Shown: positions 26,101 to 35,395 of the stretch, piece after piece
Numbering within the stretch: the first letter of the stretch is position 1
How the letters are laid out: each line of letters begins with the position of its first letter
NCBI RefSeq assembly: GCF_000159135.1
Contig: NZ_GG667521.1
Location: 245,855 to 309,586 of the forward strand
Origin: Corynebacterium striatum ATCC 6940
GTDB taxonomy: Bacteria > Actinomycetota > Actinomycetes > Mycobacteriales > Mycobacteriaceae
Direction: 5' to 3'
Length of the DNA: 63,732 nucleotides
Notes under the pieces: model-generated
Databases searched by the model: none
What the model was told of the DNA's origin: nothing
What the model saw: only the letters and a program-made list of their open reading frames with translations
Program-made: the position numbers and the translations under genes

Positions 26101-27142
26101 TCAAAGGCAAACCGATGGACACGGGGTGGCCTGGCAGCATGCGCTGCGCGCAGGCCACGACGGTGGCCTCGGTCGGGCCGTAGGTATTCCACATCTCACG
26201 GTCATCGGTTGCCAGACGATCCACCAGTTCCTGGGAGCAGGCTTCGCCGCCGACGATGAGCAGGCGAATGTTGTCGAGCGCCTCGGCTGGCCACAGGCCC
26301 GCCAAGGTAGGGACGGTGGACACGACGGTGATGTCGCGGCGGATGAGCCAGGGCCCTAAGTCCATGCCGGAGCGGACCAGGGAACGTGGCGCGGGTACCA
26401 GACAGGCGCCGTGGCCCCAGGCTAGCCACATCTCTTCGCAGGAGGCGTCAAAGGCTACGGAGAGGCCTGCGAGGACGCGGTCGTCGGGGCCGAGCGGGCC
26501 GTGCGGATGATCCACGAGGAAAAGGGCCGCCTCAGCGTCGACAAACGCGGCCGCGGAGCGGTGGCTGACGGCCACACCCTTGGGCTTGCCGGTGGAGCCG
26601 GAGGTAAAGATGATCCAGGCGGTATCGTCCGGGGTCGGCACGCCGGCCTCGTCGCCTCTTGCTGCGGGGCGCTGCGGACGCAGGGAGCGGAAGCCTTCGT
26701 CGCTGAACACGCCGTCGATGTCGGCCTCGCCGAAGACCATCTCGGCGCGCTCGTCGGGGTCGTCCGCGTCGACCGGCACATAGGCTGCGCCCGCAGCCAA
26801 GGTGGCCAGAATCGCGAGATAGAGCTCTCGCTTGCCGGAGGTCATGCGGATGCCGATGCGGTCGCCGCGGCGTACGCCGTTGGCGCGCAGCTCGCTGGCC
26901 CACGCCTCGACATCGGTGATCAGCTCGGAATAGGTGAGCACCTCGCCGTCGTCAAGCGCGGCGGCGTCGGGATGCAGCTCAGCAGTAGTGCAAATGATGT
27001 CCCAGAGCGTGCGTTCGCGTGGGGCATGCTCGCCCAGCAGGTACTGCTCGGGGACGTGAATGATTCCGGCGCCAGGCTGGTGCGCGTCTAAGGGGTCCTC
27101 GGGCAGCGCGTGGCGCCCGGTACTCTTTTCATCTTCCGCCAT
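23192..27142 (-). CDS. NRPS-like membrane megaenzyme (Pls/PosA type: A domain, carrier, left-handed beta-helix)
   Basis: The 1316-residue protein begins with an adenylation domain: IIFTSGSTGKPKGVAVSH (A3, ~177-194), the binding-pocket Asp in AFDASCEEMW, NTYGPTEATV (A5), YRTGDHV (A7), GRVDDQVKIGGRRIELGEVE (A8) and the A10 lysine in RTSGKVDKKALP. A carrier domain follows near 570-600 (FFSLGGTSLAAA, with the phosphopantetheine serine). The C-terminal half alternates transmembrane helices with hexapeptide-like beta-helix segments, the family also seen in polylysine synthetase relatives. No condensation or thioesterase domain is seen, so a short product, one amino acid or homopolymer, is likely. 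Its start abuts the stop of the MarR gene. Confidence 0.85.
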   Translation of the reverse strand: MAEDEKSTGRHALPEDPLDAHQPGAGIIHVPEQYLLGEHAPRERTLWDIICTTAELHPDAAALDDGEVLTYSELITDVEAWASELRANGVRRGDRIGIRMTSGKRELYLAILATLAAGAAYVPVDADDPDERAEMVFGEADIDGVFSDEGFRSLRPQRPAARGDEAGVPTPDDTAWIIFTSGSTGKPKGVAVSHRSAAAFVDAEAALFLVDHPHGPLGPDDRVLAGLSVAFDASCEEMWLAWGHGACLVPAPRSLVRSGMDLGPWLIRRDITVVSTVPTLAGLWPAEALDNIRLLIVGGEACSQELVDRLATDDREMWNTYGPTEATVVACAQRMLPGHPVSIGLPLNGWDLVVVDKQGFPVGLGEVGELVIGGVGLARYLDPAKDAEKYAPLQSMAWQRAYRTGDHVRLEEDGLYFVGRVDDQVKIGGRRIELGEVEANVAALPNVYNSAVAVQKTPGGESVLVGYVSLEDEAKGFDQQAAHDRLAETMPAALVPRICVMEELPIRTSGKVDKKALPWPLPGVGVEAAGLTQTEEWLAQLWVETLGVSVSDENADFFSLGGTSLAAATLVGRIRERYPTVAVRDLYDHPRLGSLAEHIGGAEERPATVAPRSVRKVSGRTRALQTLIQVPVMTLAATSWLAWLLLGSNLAHAVGADWALTTPWWMVAVMVIVFTTPIGRIPIGGYGARLLTSGIEPGDYPRGGSTHLRIWAAERWADASGSRSIAGATWVNNYARTLGVKIGRGVDLHSLPPVTGLLALGDHAAIEPEVDLSGYWLDGDILHVGAINVAEGARVGARSTLLPGTNVGKYSHVEAGSTVTGKKKIKDGQRWSGSPAKKVGRSKHRFPSELPKRRPWWVAFYGLTSILLAIQPIVALGLGAALVAWGLHVTEGNDFIGSLFFAPFGALVAFAFYMAQTWLGVRILSIGLKPGVVPVRSAAGWRLWSIERLMDDARTTLFPLYASQLTPLWFRTLGAKIGKDTEISTAVMIPKLTDIKDGAFLADDTMIGGYELGGGWMLTGETKVGKRSFVGNSGITGPGRKLSKNSLVAVLSSTPKKSKSGSNWWGSPPERMRRVEAHVDGVQGESLTYNPGFGVKAARGVVETMRLLAPMTSAMLLAGVLASLYALVDSFGIAVAWLLSGLILMAVGGVGMAITVAVKWICVGQHRSGDHPLWSAFVWLNELQDAFVEAVAAPWYFQHTLGTGEINLGLRALGVKIGGGAWIDSYWFPETDLCVVGAGASVGPGTVVQTHLFQDRVMSLDTVTIEAGSTLASHSVALPASLVGKAATVGPGSLVMRGDRVPANSVWQGNPIEPWA

Positions 27143-27595
27143 TTAAGCATCATCCTCGTTAGGGCCGATGATGGCGGTGGCGAGCTTACGCAGGTGCTTG
27201 AGCTGCTTGGAGGTGGACTCGTCGAGGGCGGCGTCCTCGGCGGCCGCGACGAGATCGGCAAGCTCCTTGTGCGCCTTGACGCCCTTCTTGGTCGACGCCA
27301 CGATTTGGCGGCGGCGATCCTTGGGGTCGCGCTCGCGCTTGGCCCAGCTGCGCTCCTCGAGAGAGTCGATGAGGCGAACCATGTCGGAGGCGTCGATGGC
27401 TAGGGTCTCCGAAAGGGCCGACTGGGAGGCGACGTCGCCGTCGACGAGGCAGGTCAATACCCAGTACTCGCGGATGGTGGTCTGGCGGGCGCTGAGCGCT
27501 TGCTCGACGCCGTCGCGGGTGCGGCGGCGGAGGCGCTCGAGCTGGAAGGAAGGAGATTCGAGGAGAGCGTTGGGGATTGAAATAGTCGTAGCCAT
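27143..27595 (-). CDS. MarR family transcriptional regulator
   Basis: The 150-residue winged-helix protein has the MarR layout: TIREYWVLTCLVDGDVASQSALSETLAIDASDMVRLIDSLEERSWAKRERDPKDRRRQIV, where DRRRQ is the wing signature. Its stop codon directly abuts the ATG of the NRPS-like gene (zero bp between), so the two are translated from one mRNA. MarR proteins usually repress their own operon and respond to small aromatic ligands. No operator palindrome was located. Confidence 0.9.
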   Translation of the reverse strand: MATTISIPNALLESPSFQLERLRRRTRDGVEQALSARQTTIREYWVLTCLVDGDVASQSALSETLAIDASDMVRLIDSLEERSWAKRERDPKDRRRQIVASTKKGVKAHKELADLVAAAEDAALDESTSKQLKHLRKLATAIIGPNEDDA

Positions 27596-27660
27596 ACAGA
27601 TAAGGCTAGACGCCCCAACGTAAGAATCCTAAATTATGGGTAAGTCCCCATTGTTTATTT

Positions 27661-27963
27661 TCATTTGTCGTCGTAGACGGTGGGCATGCCCTGCGCAATC
27701 CAGGCGTCGGTGCCGCCGAGCACGTTGATGACGTCCCAGCCGCGAGCCTGCTCGAGGTACTGGCCCACTTGGACGCTGCGGCCGCCGGCGTGGCAGATCA
27801 AAAAGATGTCGCGGTCCAGATCGATTTCGTCGAGGCGACCCACGATTTCACTCATCGGAATATGAGTCGCGCCCTTCGCGTGCTCTACCTCCCACTCGTG
27901 CTGCTCGCGGACGTCGATGAGCTGTGCGCCTTCTGGTACCTGGTTTGGTTCAACGTTTTCCAT
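27661..27963 (-). CDS. Rhodanese-domain protein
   Basis: A single rhodanese domain of 100 residues with active-site loop CHAGGRS (Cys persulfide carrier) and the preceding LIDVREQHEWEVEHAKGATHIP. It matches the small GlpE/SseA-type sulfur transferases or sulfide/CoA-disulfide partners. It lies 65 bp downstream of the MarR start, transcribed in the same direction, and its 3' end faces that promoter. The partner is unknown. Confidence 0.92.
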   Translation of the reverse strand: MENVEPNQVPEGAQLIDVREQHEWEVEHAKGATHIPMSEIVGRLDEIDLDRDIFLICHAGGRSVQVGQYLEQARGWDVINVLGGTDAWIAQGMPTVYDDK

Positions 27964-28006
27964 AGGCCCCAGCCTACCGGTGCGGCGAGCTGGGGGACTC
28001 CCATAC

Positions 28007-28070
28007 GCAATTTGCCAAATAGTGCCCTTGAAACTGCAGTTTTTGAAGCCTTAGATGGCAAAATGTGCCT
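28007..28070. repeat. Palindrome family B, copy 2 (variant arms)
   Basis: The element runs from CGCAATTTGCCAAATAGTG to TGGCAAAATGTGCCT. Ends pair imperfectly (TTTGCCA / TGGCAAA). Its interior CTTGAAACTGCAG matches the inverse strand of copy 3, showing the two lie in opposite orientation. It is downstream of the nuclease-like gene. Confidence 0.75.
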
Positions 28071-28106
28071 TAAAGGGAGAGTTAGCGGTTTGCGGAGAGG
28101 AGTGCG

Positions 28107-28135
28107 CGCCACGGTGGGGCTACCTCACCGTGGCG
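28107..28135. other. Hairpin downstream of the DUF559 gene
   Basis: CGCCACGGTG (28107-28116) and CACCGTGGCG (28126-28135) form a perfect 10-bp stem with a 9-nt loop. It lies 32 bp downstream of the nuclease gene stop (minus) and may be a terminator or attenuator. No T-run follows. Confidence 0.45.
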
Positions 28136-28166
28136 GCGACTATTGCGCTGCTTGCGTTGGCCGCCG

Positions 28167-28988
28167 CTAGTAAAACCCTCCTTGCTCGTGGCTCCAGAGA
28201 AAGTGCCAGTCCCACGGCGGGCGGAGATAGCTCTTCTTGCCGTGGGCAATGGCGAGTACTTGCTGCACTACTTTGTCGCAGTGGTGCTTTATGGTCGTGG
28301 CCGTGTAGTGGAGAGGAATCCAGCCGCGGTGGGTGGCGTCGTTAAGCTTTTGGCGATCTAGTTCGAAACGCTGTCTAGTCTCGCCGCTGTGATAGGCATA
28401 GCCGTCCACCTCGATGGCGATGCGATGCTTATCGAGTCGCAGGTCCCAGCGGTAGGGGCCAATCATTGCGTTGTTGCGGACCTCAAAGTACGGCTCGAGG
28501 GCGCGGGTGAGCCGGCGCTCGGGCACCGAATCCGCGCCGAGGATGGCCCGTTCCAACACGCGCCGGGTGTGGGCTGGAAACCTCGGGAAGTCCAGCTCCC
28601 AGAGCTTGAGCCGCTCCCGTGCGTGCTTGCCGGGTAGCAGATGCTCGAGGAAATCCACCGCGTGATTTTCTTCCATTATTTCGAGGGCCTGGAGCGGGTT
28701 GCACACGTTGACTTCGTCGTAGGGGAATACGCCCTTGGGCTGTGCGCGGCGGCTTTTGAAGTAGGTGCTCTCGGGCAGCCGGTTGGCGCGGATTAGCTGC
28801 AGCGGAAACTTAAGGCGCTGGTTTAGGTGCTTGGCCGCGGCGGAGTAGCCGTCGAGCGCGCTATCGGGCCAACGCCGGGTGAGGATCTCCGCGAGTTGGT
28901 GCGGGCTTGGCTCCGCAGAGAGGTAGAGCCCGTGGCAGATCTTGAGCCCGCCGCGGCGTGAGGCATTTCTGCCCGTGTAAATTTCCAT
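28167..28988 (-). CDS. DUF559-type endonuclease-like protein
   Basis: The 273-residue protein has an N-terminal region of about 160 residues resembling the AbiEi-like/winged-helix proteins of actinobacteria, then a C-terminal PD-(D/E)XK-like domain. Visible positions are RWDLRLDKHRIAIEVDGYAYHS (D and EVDG) and FELDRQKLNDATHRGWIPLHYT, typical of DUF559/VSR-type folds. The start is the ATG at 28988. Family B palindromes flank the gene on both sides in opposite orientation, and its neighbours are unrelated housekeeping genes. A role in defence or mobility is possible but untested; no toxin partner is seen. Confidence 0.75.
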   Translation of the reverse strand: MEIYTGRNASRRGGLKICHGLYLSAEPSPHQLAEILTRRWPDSALDGYSAAAKHLNQRLKFPLQLIRANRLPESTYFKSRRAQPKGVFPYDEVNVCNPLQALEIMEENHAVDFLEHLLPGKHARERLKLWELDFPRFPAHTRRVLERAILGADSVPERRLTRALEPYFEVRNNAMIGPYRWDLRLDKHRIAIEVDGYAYHSGETRQRFELDRQKLNDATHRGWIPLHYTATTIKHHCDKVVQQVLAIAHGKKSYLRPPWDWHFLWSHEQGGFY

Positions 28989-29046
28989 CGCTTCCCCCCT
29001 CGATGGTGCTTCTAGGCCTTCGCGTTGTTCCCCTGAAAACGCGAAA

Positions 29047-29112
29047 GGTACATTTTGCCAAATAGTGGGCGAAAATCCGCGGGTTTCAAGCCCTTACTTG
29101 GCAAAATGTACC
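29047..29112. repeat. Palindrome family B, copy 3
   Basis: GGTACATTTTGCCAA at 29047-29061 and its perfect 15-bp inverse at 29098-29112, with an interior ATAGTGGGCGAAAATCCGCGG. It shares the GCCAAAT.GTGGGCG core with copy 4. It lies between the nuclease-like gene and ppa. Confidence 0.85.
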
Positions 29113-29167
29113 TCAGAAGTGCGAAGCTGTCGCGCCAGGGGGCGCCAGAGGCGCTCGGCCCCAAGCC

Positions 29168-29641
29168 TTACTTGTGGCGAGCGATAGCCTCTTCGAGGAT
29201 CTTTTCCGCCTCAGCCTTGTCGCCCCAGCCGGAACCGGTAACTTCCTTGTTCGGCTCCAGGTCCTTGTAGTGGACGAAGAAGTGCTCGATCTCGTCCTTG
29301 ATGGAGTCCTCAACATCGTTGATGTCCTGGTAGCGCTCCCAGCGCGGATCATCGATGACGCAAAGCAGCTTGTCGTCGCCGCCAGCCTCGTCGGTCATCT
29401 TGAAGACGCCGAGGACGCGAGCCTCAACAACAACGCCCGGGAAAACTGGCTCCGGCAGGATGACCAGCGCATCGAGCGGGTCGCCGTCCTCACCGAGGGT
29501 GTGGTCGATGAAACCGTAGTCAGCCGGGTAGGCCATCGGGGTGAACAGGTAACGGTCAAGGAAGACCTTGCCGGTCTCGTGGTCAACCTCGTACTTGTTG
29601 CGGGAGCCCTTTGGGATCTCGATGGTAACTTGCACGCTCAC
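29168..29641 (-). CDS. ppa: Inorganic pyrophosphatase
   Basis: Soluble family I pyrophosphatase of 157 residues. Motifs: [27 protein letters not shown], and [12 protein letters not shown] (the three catalytic Asp). The long upstream ATG alternatives are rejected because GGAGG sits ideally before the GTG at 29641, giving [12 protein letters not shown], the usual N-terminus. The gene is divergent from dacB by 83 bp. Counterpart in M. tuberculosis: Rv3628, next to dacB. Confidence 0.95.
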   Translation of the reverse strand: MSVQVTIEIPKGSRNKYEVDHETGKVFLDRYLFTPMAYPADYGFIDHTLGEDGDPLDALVILPEPVFPGVVVEARVLGVFKMTDEAGGDDKLLCVIDDPRWERYQDINDVEDSIKDEIEHFFVHYKDLEPNKEVTGSGWGDKAEAEKILEEAIARHK

Positions 29642-29724
29642 TGCGAATTCCTCCATTGGGAAGTTGTCTGTCAATTGCTCCCAATAGTCTACCGTGCCGT
29701 GCAATCGCGCTAGGGTGAAAGGCG

Positions 29725-30999
29725 ATGAAAGCGAAGCACATGTGGTGGACAGGCACGGCCGTGGTGATGGCCGCTGCCATTGCAGGCACGGCTGTCCTAG
29801 GCGTAAACATCCAGCGCACCTACAACGGACTGGACCACGGCACGCCCTACTCGCAGGAGGCGCCGGTGACTCCCTTGCAGGTCGCGGAACCAGGCGAGGT
29901 GGATTTGATGGCGTTGAAGGGCAGGCTCAATGAGTTGGGCAAGGACCCGGCCTTGGCCACCTTTGGCGGGCAGGTCATCGACACCACCACTGGCGAGGTC
30001 GTGTGGGACCGCGATGCCGCGCGCCCCCTGACACCCGCTTCCTCCACGAAGGTCCTCACGCTGGCTGCCGCGACGTTGGCGCTCGACGAGGACGAGCGGA
30101 TAATCACCCAGGTCATGCAGGGGGAGAAGGAAGGCACCGTGGTGCTGCGCGCGGCTGGCGACGTCTGGATGACCTCCGAACAGCTCGACGATTTGGCCTC
30201 GCAGGTGGGTAAGGCTGACGAGGTCATTCTCGACACCAGCGCCTGGGCGGGCGCCCCGCAGGCACCGGGCTGGGACCCGGAGAATGTCGATGAGGGATTC
30301 GTCGCACCGATGGAGCCCATCATGCTCTACGGCGGTCGCCTGGGCAAGACCACTGGCGACGTCCCGCGCAGCCACACCCCTGCCCAGGACCTAGCGAAGG
30401 CCCTGGCCAAGCGGCTGGGGACCGACAAAGTCAGCCAGGGCACTGCGCCGCAGGCCGGCGTGGTGCTGGGCGAGGTGCAGTCCGCGCCGCTGTCTGAGCG
30501 CGCGCAGGACGCCGCGAAGGATTCGGACAACGTCATGGCTGAGGCCATCGGACGCGAGCTGGCGATCGCGCGCGGCAAGGAGCCGAGCTTCGCCGGTGCT
30601 GCCGAGGCCACCCTCGAGGTGCTGAAGGTTAACAAGATTGACGTCACGGGGGTGACGATCAAGGACAACTCTGGCCTCTCCACCGAAAACCGCATATCGG
30701 CCGCGGTGCTCACGCAAATCATGAACATGGCCACAGAGACCGACGAGCTGCGCCCATTGCTAGGCTACCTGCCGCTGGCTGGTGGCGACGGAACGCTGTA
30801 CACCCGCTATGGCGATTCCGGAGCACGCGGCTTCGTGCGCGCCAAGACCGGCACGCTGACTGGCGTCTCCGCCTTGGCCGGCACTGCGCAGGGCAACTCC
30901 GGCCGCGTGTACGCCTTCGCTTTCCTAGTCAACGACGGAGACATCCTTGGCGCCCGCAAGGCGCAAGACGCCCTGGCCAGCGCGCTCCATGACTTCTAG
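29725..30999 (+). CDS. dacB: D-alanyl-D-alanine carboxypeptidase (PBP4 type, S13)
   Basis: The 424-residue exported enzyme trims peptidoglycan stem peptides. N-terminal helix ([20 protein letters not shown]) acts as signal or anchor. Catalytic triad motifs: PASSTKVLT (SxxK), [10 protein letters not shown] (SxN) and [10 protein letters not shown] (KTG). It overlaps tilS by 11 bp. The order ppa/dacB/tilS/hpt/ftsH is the M. tuberculosis order, Rv3628 onward. It is the first gene of the long rightward operon up to panE. Confidence 0.93.
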   Translation: MKAKHMWWTGTAVVMAAAIAGTAVLGVNIQRTYNGLDHGTPYSQEAPVTPLQVAEPGEVDLMALKGRLNELGKDPALATFGGQVIDTTTGEVVWDRDAARPLTPASSTKVLTLAAATLALDEDERIITQVMQGEKEGTVVLRAAGDVWMTSEQLDDLASQVGKADEVILDTSAWAGAPQAPGWDPENVDEGFVAPMEPIMLYGGRLGKTTGDVPRSHTPAQDLAKALAKRLGTDKVSQGTAPQAGVVLGEVQSAPLSERAQDAAKDSDNVMAEAIGRELAIARGKEPSFAGAAEATLEVLKVNKIDVTGVTIKDNSGLSTENRISAAVLTQIMNMATETDELRPLLGYLPLAGGDGTLYTRYGDSGARGFVRAKTGTLTGVSALAGTAQGNSGRVYAFAFLVNDGDILGARKAQDALASALHDF

Positions 31000-31954
31000 G
31001 TTCACGGGCACGCCATTTTGGCCGCGGGTCTCGCCAAACTTTCTGGCCTGCCGACGCGCGGTCGCTGACTTCGCCGCGTGCCGGGAAATCGCTGTGGGGC
31101 TTTCGGGAGGCGCCGACTCGCTGGCGCTGACTGCCGCGCTGGTAGCCGAGGGCTTCGACGTCGAGGCGTTGTGCATCGACCATGGTCTGCAGGACGGATC
31201 GGCCGAGCAGGCGGCGAAGGCCGCGGCGCAGGCTGAGACCTTGGGGGCGCGTGCGCGGGTGCTGAAGGTGGACGTCGCGAAGCAAGGCTCCATGGAGGCT
31301 GCCGCGCGAGTGGCTCGCTACCGCGCGTTCGCGGCTGCTACCGACGCCCCCGTTGCCGTGGCACACACCGCCGACGACCAAGCAGAAACCCTGTTGCTGG
31401 GCGCGCTGCGCGGCAAGGTCGCCGGCATGCTGCCCACGGCCGAGATTGAGGGCGTGCAGGTGGTACGCCCTCTGCTCACCGTGCGCCGCGCGCAGACCCT
31501 CGGCGCCTGCGAGGAACTGGGGCTTGAGCCCTGGTACGACCCGCAGAATTCCGACACCAACTTCCGCCGGGTGGCTCTGCGCCACGACATCATTCCGCGG
31601 CTCACGGATCTGGTCGGTGGGGACGTGGTGCCAGCACTCGCGCAGGCGGCTGCCGACGCCGCCCGCGACGACGAGTTCCTCAGCGTCAGTATGGATATCG
31701 CTGCGCCCGAAATGGATGCAGCCGAGCTCGCTGCCCTTGCTGAGCCGGTGCGCCGTCGCACCATCGCCGCGTGGCTGAACGCGCAGGGCGTGGAGGTGAC
31801 GCGGGAGGCTGTGCGCGGAGTCGACAAGCTGTGCGTCGACTGGCACGGGCAAGGGGGAGTAGCTGTGAGTTACCCGCAAACAATCAAAACTATGGGGCAA
31901 AGGTTGGAAGTGTCACGCGTTGGTGGCAAACTGGCACTATTGTCCGGTCACTAA
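30989..31954 (+). CDS. tilS: tRNA(Ile) lysidine synthetase
   Basis: Modifies the CAU anticodon of tRNA-Ile2. The 321-residue protein has the PP-loop ATPase motif GLSGGADSLAL (SGGxDS) and the following AHTADDQAETLLL. It is shorter than E. coli TilS and lacks much of the C-terminal domain, as in actinobacteria. The ATG at 30989 ([11 protein letters not shown]) gives an 11-bp overlap with dacB; longer frames would start inside dacB. Confidence 0.92.
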   Translation: MTSRFTGTPFWPRVSPNFLACRRAVADFAACREIAVGLSGGADSLALTAALVAEGFDVEALCIDHGLQDGSAEQAAKAAAQAETLGARARVLKVDVAKQGSMEAAARVARYRAFAAATDAPVAVAHTADDQAETLLLGALRGKVAGMLPTAEIEGVQVVRPLLTVRRAQTLGACEELGLEPWYDPQNSDTNFRRVALRHDIIPRLTDLVGGDVVPALAQAAADAARDDEFLSVSMDIAAPEMDAAELAALAEPVRRRTIAAWLNAQGVEVTREAVRGVDKLCVDWHGQGGVAVSYPQTIKTMGQRLEVSRVGGKLALLSGH

Positions 31955-31966
31955 AGGAGCGCACGC

Positions 31967-32554
31967 GTGCACGACAAGAAAGATTTCAACGTCCCAGCAA
32001 ACCCCTACGGCGAAGACGTCGAAGCAATCCTCATCGGCGAGGATGAACTGCAAGCCAGGATTCAAGAGATGGCGGACAGCGTTTCCGCTAAATATAAGGA
32101 CGCAGAGGATGAGCTGATTCTCGTTTGCGTGCTCAAGGGAGCCGTCTTCTTCATGACGGACTTTGCGCGCAAGCTGTCGATTCCGTCCCAGCTGGAATTC
32201 ATGGCTGTGTCCTCCTACGGCAATGCCACATCCTCCTCCGGCGTGGTCCGCATTCTCAAGGACTTGGACCGCGACATCGAGGATTGCGACGTTCTCATCG
32301 TTGAGGACATCATCGACTCCGGCCTGACCTTGTCGTGGCTCATCCGCAACCTGAAGGGCCGCAACCCGCGTTCCCTCGAGGTTGTCACCTTGCTGCGTAA
32401 GCCTGAAGTTATCCGCGCAGAGATCGATCTGCTCGACGTCGGATTCGATATCCCTAACGAGTTCGTCATCGGTTACGGCCTCGATTATGCGGAGCGTTAC
32501 CGCGACCTGCCCTACGTCGGCACTTTGCACCCTGACGTGTACACCAACAAATAG
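31967..32554 (+). CDS. hpt: Hypoxanthine-guanine phosphoribosyltransferase
   Basis: Purine salvage enzyme, 195 residues. The PRPP-binding loop [15 protein letters not shown] is clear. The GTG at 31967 has an AAAGGAG 7 nt upstream, which decides the start. It lies 12 bp after tilS and 6 bp before ftsH, as in M. tuberculosis. Confidence 0.95.
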   Translation: MHDKKDFNVPANPYGEDVEAILIGEDELQARIQEMADSVSAKYKDAEDELILVCVLKGAVFFMTDFARKLSIPSQLEFMAVSSYGNATSSSGVVRILKDLDRDIEDCDVLIVEDIIDSGLTLSWLIRNLKGRNPRSLEVVTLLRKPEVIRAEIDLLDVGFDIPNEFVIGYGLDYAERYRDLPYVGTLHPDVYTNK

Positions 32555-32560
32555 GTACTG

Positions 32561-34813
32561 ATGAAAAACAAGAATGTCCTCCGCTACGGCGGAATCGCAG
32601 CGCTCGTTTTGGTTGCGCTGTATGCATTTACCTTCTTCACTAATGACTCCCGCAGCTACATGCGGGTGGATACTTCTGTGGCGATGAAGCAGCTCAGCGA
32701 TAAGAACGTCGCTGAGGCGCAAATCGACGACCGCGAACAACAGGTACGCCTCAAGCTCAAGAAACCGGTCACGGTGGAGGAACGCGAGGGCGTTGAAGAG
32801 GTCATCGCCAAGTATCCGGCACGTGCCTCCGAGCAGATTTTCAACTCGGTAGAGGACTCCGGGGCGGAGAAGTACCAGACCAAGGTCACCCAGGAATCCT
32901 TCTTGGGCTCCATGGTCAGCTTCTTGCTGCCGATGATCATCTTGTTCGCGTTCCTCTTCTGGTTTATGTCCCGCATGCAGCAAAACGGCGGCGGCATGTT
33001 CGGCATCGGAGGTAACAAGGCCAAGCAACTGACCAAGGACATGCCCACCAACACGTTTGCGGACGTCGCTGGCGCGGACGAGGCAGTTGACGAGCTGCAG
33101 GAAATCAAGGACTTCTTGGATGACCCAGAGCGCTACCATGCACTCGGTGCGAAGATTCCGCGCGGCGTGCTGCTTTATGGCCCTCCGGGAACCGGTAAGA
33201 CGCTGCTGGCGCGCGCCGTCGCGGGTGAGGCGGGCGTTCCTTTCTTCTCCATCTCGGGTTCCGACTTCGTGGAGATGTTCGTTGGCGTGGGCGCCTCCCG
33301 CGTGCGCGATCTGTTCAAGCAGGCGAAGGAAAACAGCCCCTGCATCATCTTCGTCGATGAGATCGACGCCGTGGGTCGCCAGCGCGGCTCCGGCACCGGC
33401 GGTGGACACGATGAGCGCGAGCAGACCCTGAACCAGCTGCTCGTGGAGATGGACGGCTTCGGCGACCGTGAGGGTGTCATCCTCATTGCCGCGACCAACC
33501 GTCCGGATATTCTGGACCCGGCGTTGCTGCGCCCGGGCCGCTTCGACCGCCAGATTCCGGTCACTAACCCAGACCTGGCTGGCCGCGAGGAGATTCTGCG
33601 CGTCCACGCTAAGGACAAGCCTTTGGCCAAGGAAGTCGATGTGGCGCAGCTGGCCAAGCGCACTGCCGGTATGTCCGGCGCTGACTTGGCTAACGTTCTT
33701 AACGAGGCGGCACTGTTGACCGCGCGTATCGGCGGCAACGTCATTACTTATGACGCCCTCGAAGAGGCCACCGACCGCGTGGTGGGCGGCCCGCGCCGCC
33801 AGGGCAAGATCATCTCCGAGCACGAGAAGAAGGTCACGGCCTACCACGAGGGCGGCCACACCTTGGCCGCTTGGGCGCTCAAGGACATCGAGCGCGTTTA
33901 CAAGGTCACCATCCTGGCCCGTGGCCGCACCGGTGGCCACGCGATGACCTCGCAGGAAGACGACAAGGGTATGTACACCCGCGACGAGCTCTTCTCCCGC
34001 TTGGTCTTCGCCATGGGCGGACGTGCCGCTGAGGAACTCGTATTCGGTGCGCCGACCACGGGTGCTTCTTCCGATATTGAGAACGCCACCAAGATTGCAC
34101 GCTCCATGCTCACCGAGTACGGCTTCTCACCGGACCTGGGCACCGTGAAGTACGGCAAGGAACAGGGCGACCCATTCGGCTACGGCATGGGTGGCGGCTC
34201 CATTGAGTACTCCGACGATGTGGCCGCACGCATCGACGAGCAGATGCGCTACCTGCTCGACCGTGCGCACCAGCAGGCCTACGACATCCTGGCGGAAAAC
34301 CGTGACTACCTGGATAAGCTCGCGGAAATGCTGTTGGACAAGGAGACCCTGCGTCGTCCGGACCTGGAGGGCATCTTCGAAGGCATCGAGCCGCGCGCGG
34401 CTTTCGACGTCTTCCCGAACGAAGATGATCGCTTCCCGCGCCAGGCTGGCCGCGAGCCGGTTAAGACCCCGGCCGAGTTGGCCAAAGAACGCGGGGAGGA
34501 GCTTCCGAAGCGCATGACGCTGGTGGAGGCTTCCCGCGCGGCCCGCGAGCGCCGCCTTGCCGGTGAAAGCCAGGCCGAGGGCGAGATTGGCTTCAGCTTT
34601 GGCCAGCACGCCGGCGACAAGGTGGAGGGTAAAAACACCTTCTTCGCGCCGGAAGAGGCCGCGCCGAGCGATCGCCCCACCTCCGAGATCCCACGCGTCG
34701 GTGGCCGCCACTCCAAGCCGCAGGAACCAAGCGATCAGTGGTCCAGCTACGGCGAGGAACAGCGCGCGAATAACCCTTACAACGGCACTAAGAAGGACGA
34801 CAATGAGCGATAA
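32561..34813 (+). CDS. ftsH: ATP-dependent zinc metalloprotease FtsH
   Basis: Membrane protease that degrades damaged membrane proteins and selected regulators. Two transmembrane helices ([16 protein letters not shown] and [19 protein letters not shown]), AAA motifs [17 protein letters not shown] and [17 protein letters not shown], and the zinc site HEGGH. At 750 residues it is longer than E. coli FtsH because of a C-terminal extension of about 130 residues rich in charged and Pro/Ser residues, usual in Corynebacteriales. Its end overlaps folE by 11 bp. Confidence 0.97.
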   Translation: MKNKNVLRYGGIAALVLVALYAFTFFTNDSRSYMRVDTSVAMKQLSDKNVAEAQIDDREQQVRLKLKKPVTVEEREGVEEVIAKYPARASEQIFNSVEDSGAEKYQTKVTQESFLGSMVSFLLPMIILFAFLFWFMSRMQQNGGGMFGIGGNKAKQLTKDMPTNTFADVAGADEAVDELQEIKDFLDDPERYHALGAKIPRGVLLYGPPGTGKTLLARAVAGEAGVPFFSISGSDFVEMFVGVGASRVRDLFKQAKENSPCIIFVDEIDAVGRQRGSGTGGGHDEREQTLNQLLVEMDGFGDREGVILIAATNRPDILDPALLRPGRFDRQIPVTNPDLAGREEILRVHAKDKPLAKEVDVAQLAKRTAGMSGADLANVLNEAALLTARIGGNVITYDALEEATDRVVGGPRRQGKIISEHEKKVTAYHEGGHTLAAWALKDIERVYKVTILARGRTGGHAMTSQEDDKGMYTRDELFSRLVFAMGGRAAEELVFGAPTTGASSDIENATKIARSMLTEYGFSPDLGTVKYGKEQGDPFGYGMGGGSIEYSDDVAARIDEQMRYLLDRAHQQAYDILAENRDYLDKLAEMLLDKETLRRPDLEGIFEGIEPRAAFDVFPNEDDRFPRQAGREPVKTPAELAKERGEELPKRMTLVEASRAARERRLAGESQAEGEIGFSFGQHAGDKVEGKNTFFAPEEAAPSDRPTSEIPRVGGRHSKPQEPSDQWSSYGEEQRANNPYNGTKKDDNER

Positions 34814-35393
34814 CATCCCAGCTAAGGGAGAATTCGACCAAGCCCGCGCCGAAGCGGCCGTGCGGGAACTGCTCATTGCGGTGGGCGAGGACCCCGACCG
34901 CGAAGGCCTCCAAGAGACCCCGGCCCGCGTCGCCCGCGCCTATAAGGAAGTCTTCGCCGGGCTGCACGCCGACCCCACCGAGGTCCTCCACAAGACCTTC
35001 GCGGAAGAGCACCAGGAGCTGGTCCTCGTGCGTGATATCCCGATTTATTCCACCTGCGAGCACCACCTCGTGCCTTTCTACGGCGTGGCACACATCGGCT
35101 ACATCCCTGGCCCCGACGGTCAGGTCACCGGCCTGTCCAAGTTGGCTCGCCTGGCGGACATGTACGCCAAGCGCCCGCAGGTCCAGGAGCGCCTGACCTC
35201 CCAAATCGCTAATGCGCTTGTCGACGTCCTCCATGCCCAATCCGTCATCGTGGTCATCGAATGCGAGCACCTGTGCATGGCGATGCGCGGCATCCGCAAG
35301 CCAGGCGCCACCACCACAACCTCGGCTGTGCGCGGCGGTTTCAAGAGCAACGCCGCATCCCGCGCCGAGGTTATGAGCCTCATTAGGAGCTAG
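34803..35393 (+). CDS. folE: GTP cyclohydrolase I
   Basis: First enzyme of folate synthesis. The 196-residue protein has the zinc and catalytic positions [12 protein letters not shown] and [10 protein letters not shown]. The ATG at 34803 ([11 protein letters not shown]) gives normal length; the longer in-frame extension lies within ftsH. It overlaps ftsH by 11 bp and is 2 bp from folP. In M. tuberculosis the same order ftsH-folE-folP-folB-folK is seen. Confidence 0.96.
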   Translation: MSDNIPAKGEFDQARAEAAVRELLIAVGEDPDREGLQETPARVARAYKEVFAGLHADPTEVLHKTFAEEHQELVLVRDIPIYSTCEHHLVPFYGVAHIGYIPGPDGQVTGLSKLARLADMYAKRPQVQERLTSQIANALVDVLHAQSVIVVIECEHLCMAMRGIRKPGATTTTSAVRGGFKSNAASRAEVMSLIRS

Positions 35394-35395
35394 CA

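Noticed and set aside
31937..33940. A 667-codon open frame on the minus strand
   Set aside because: It lies antisense to hpt and ftsH, which have full catalytic motifs. High GC content gives long shadow frames; no family motifs or SD are seen.
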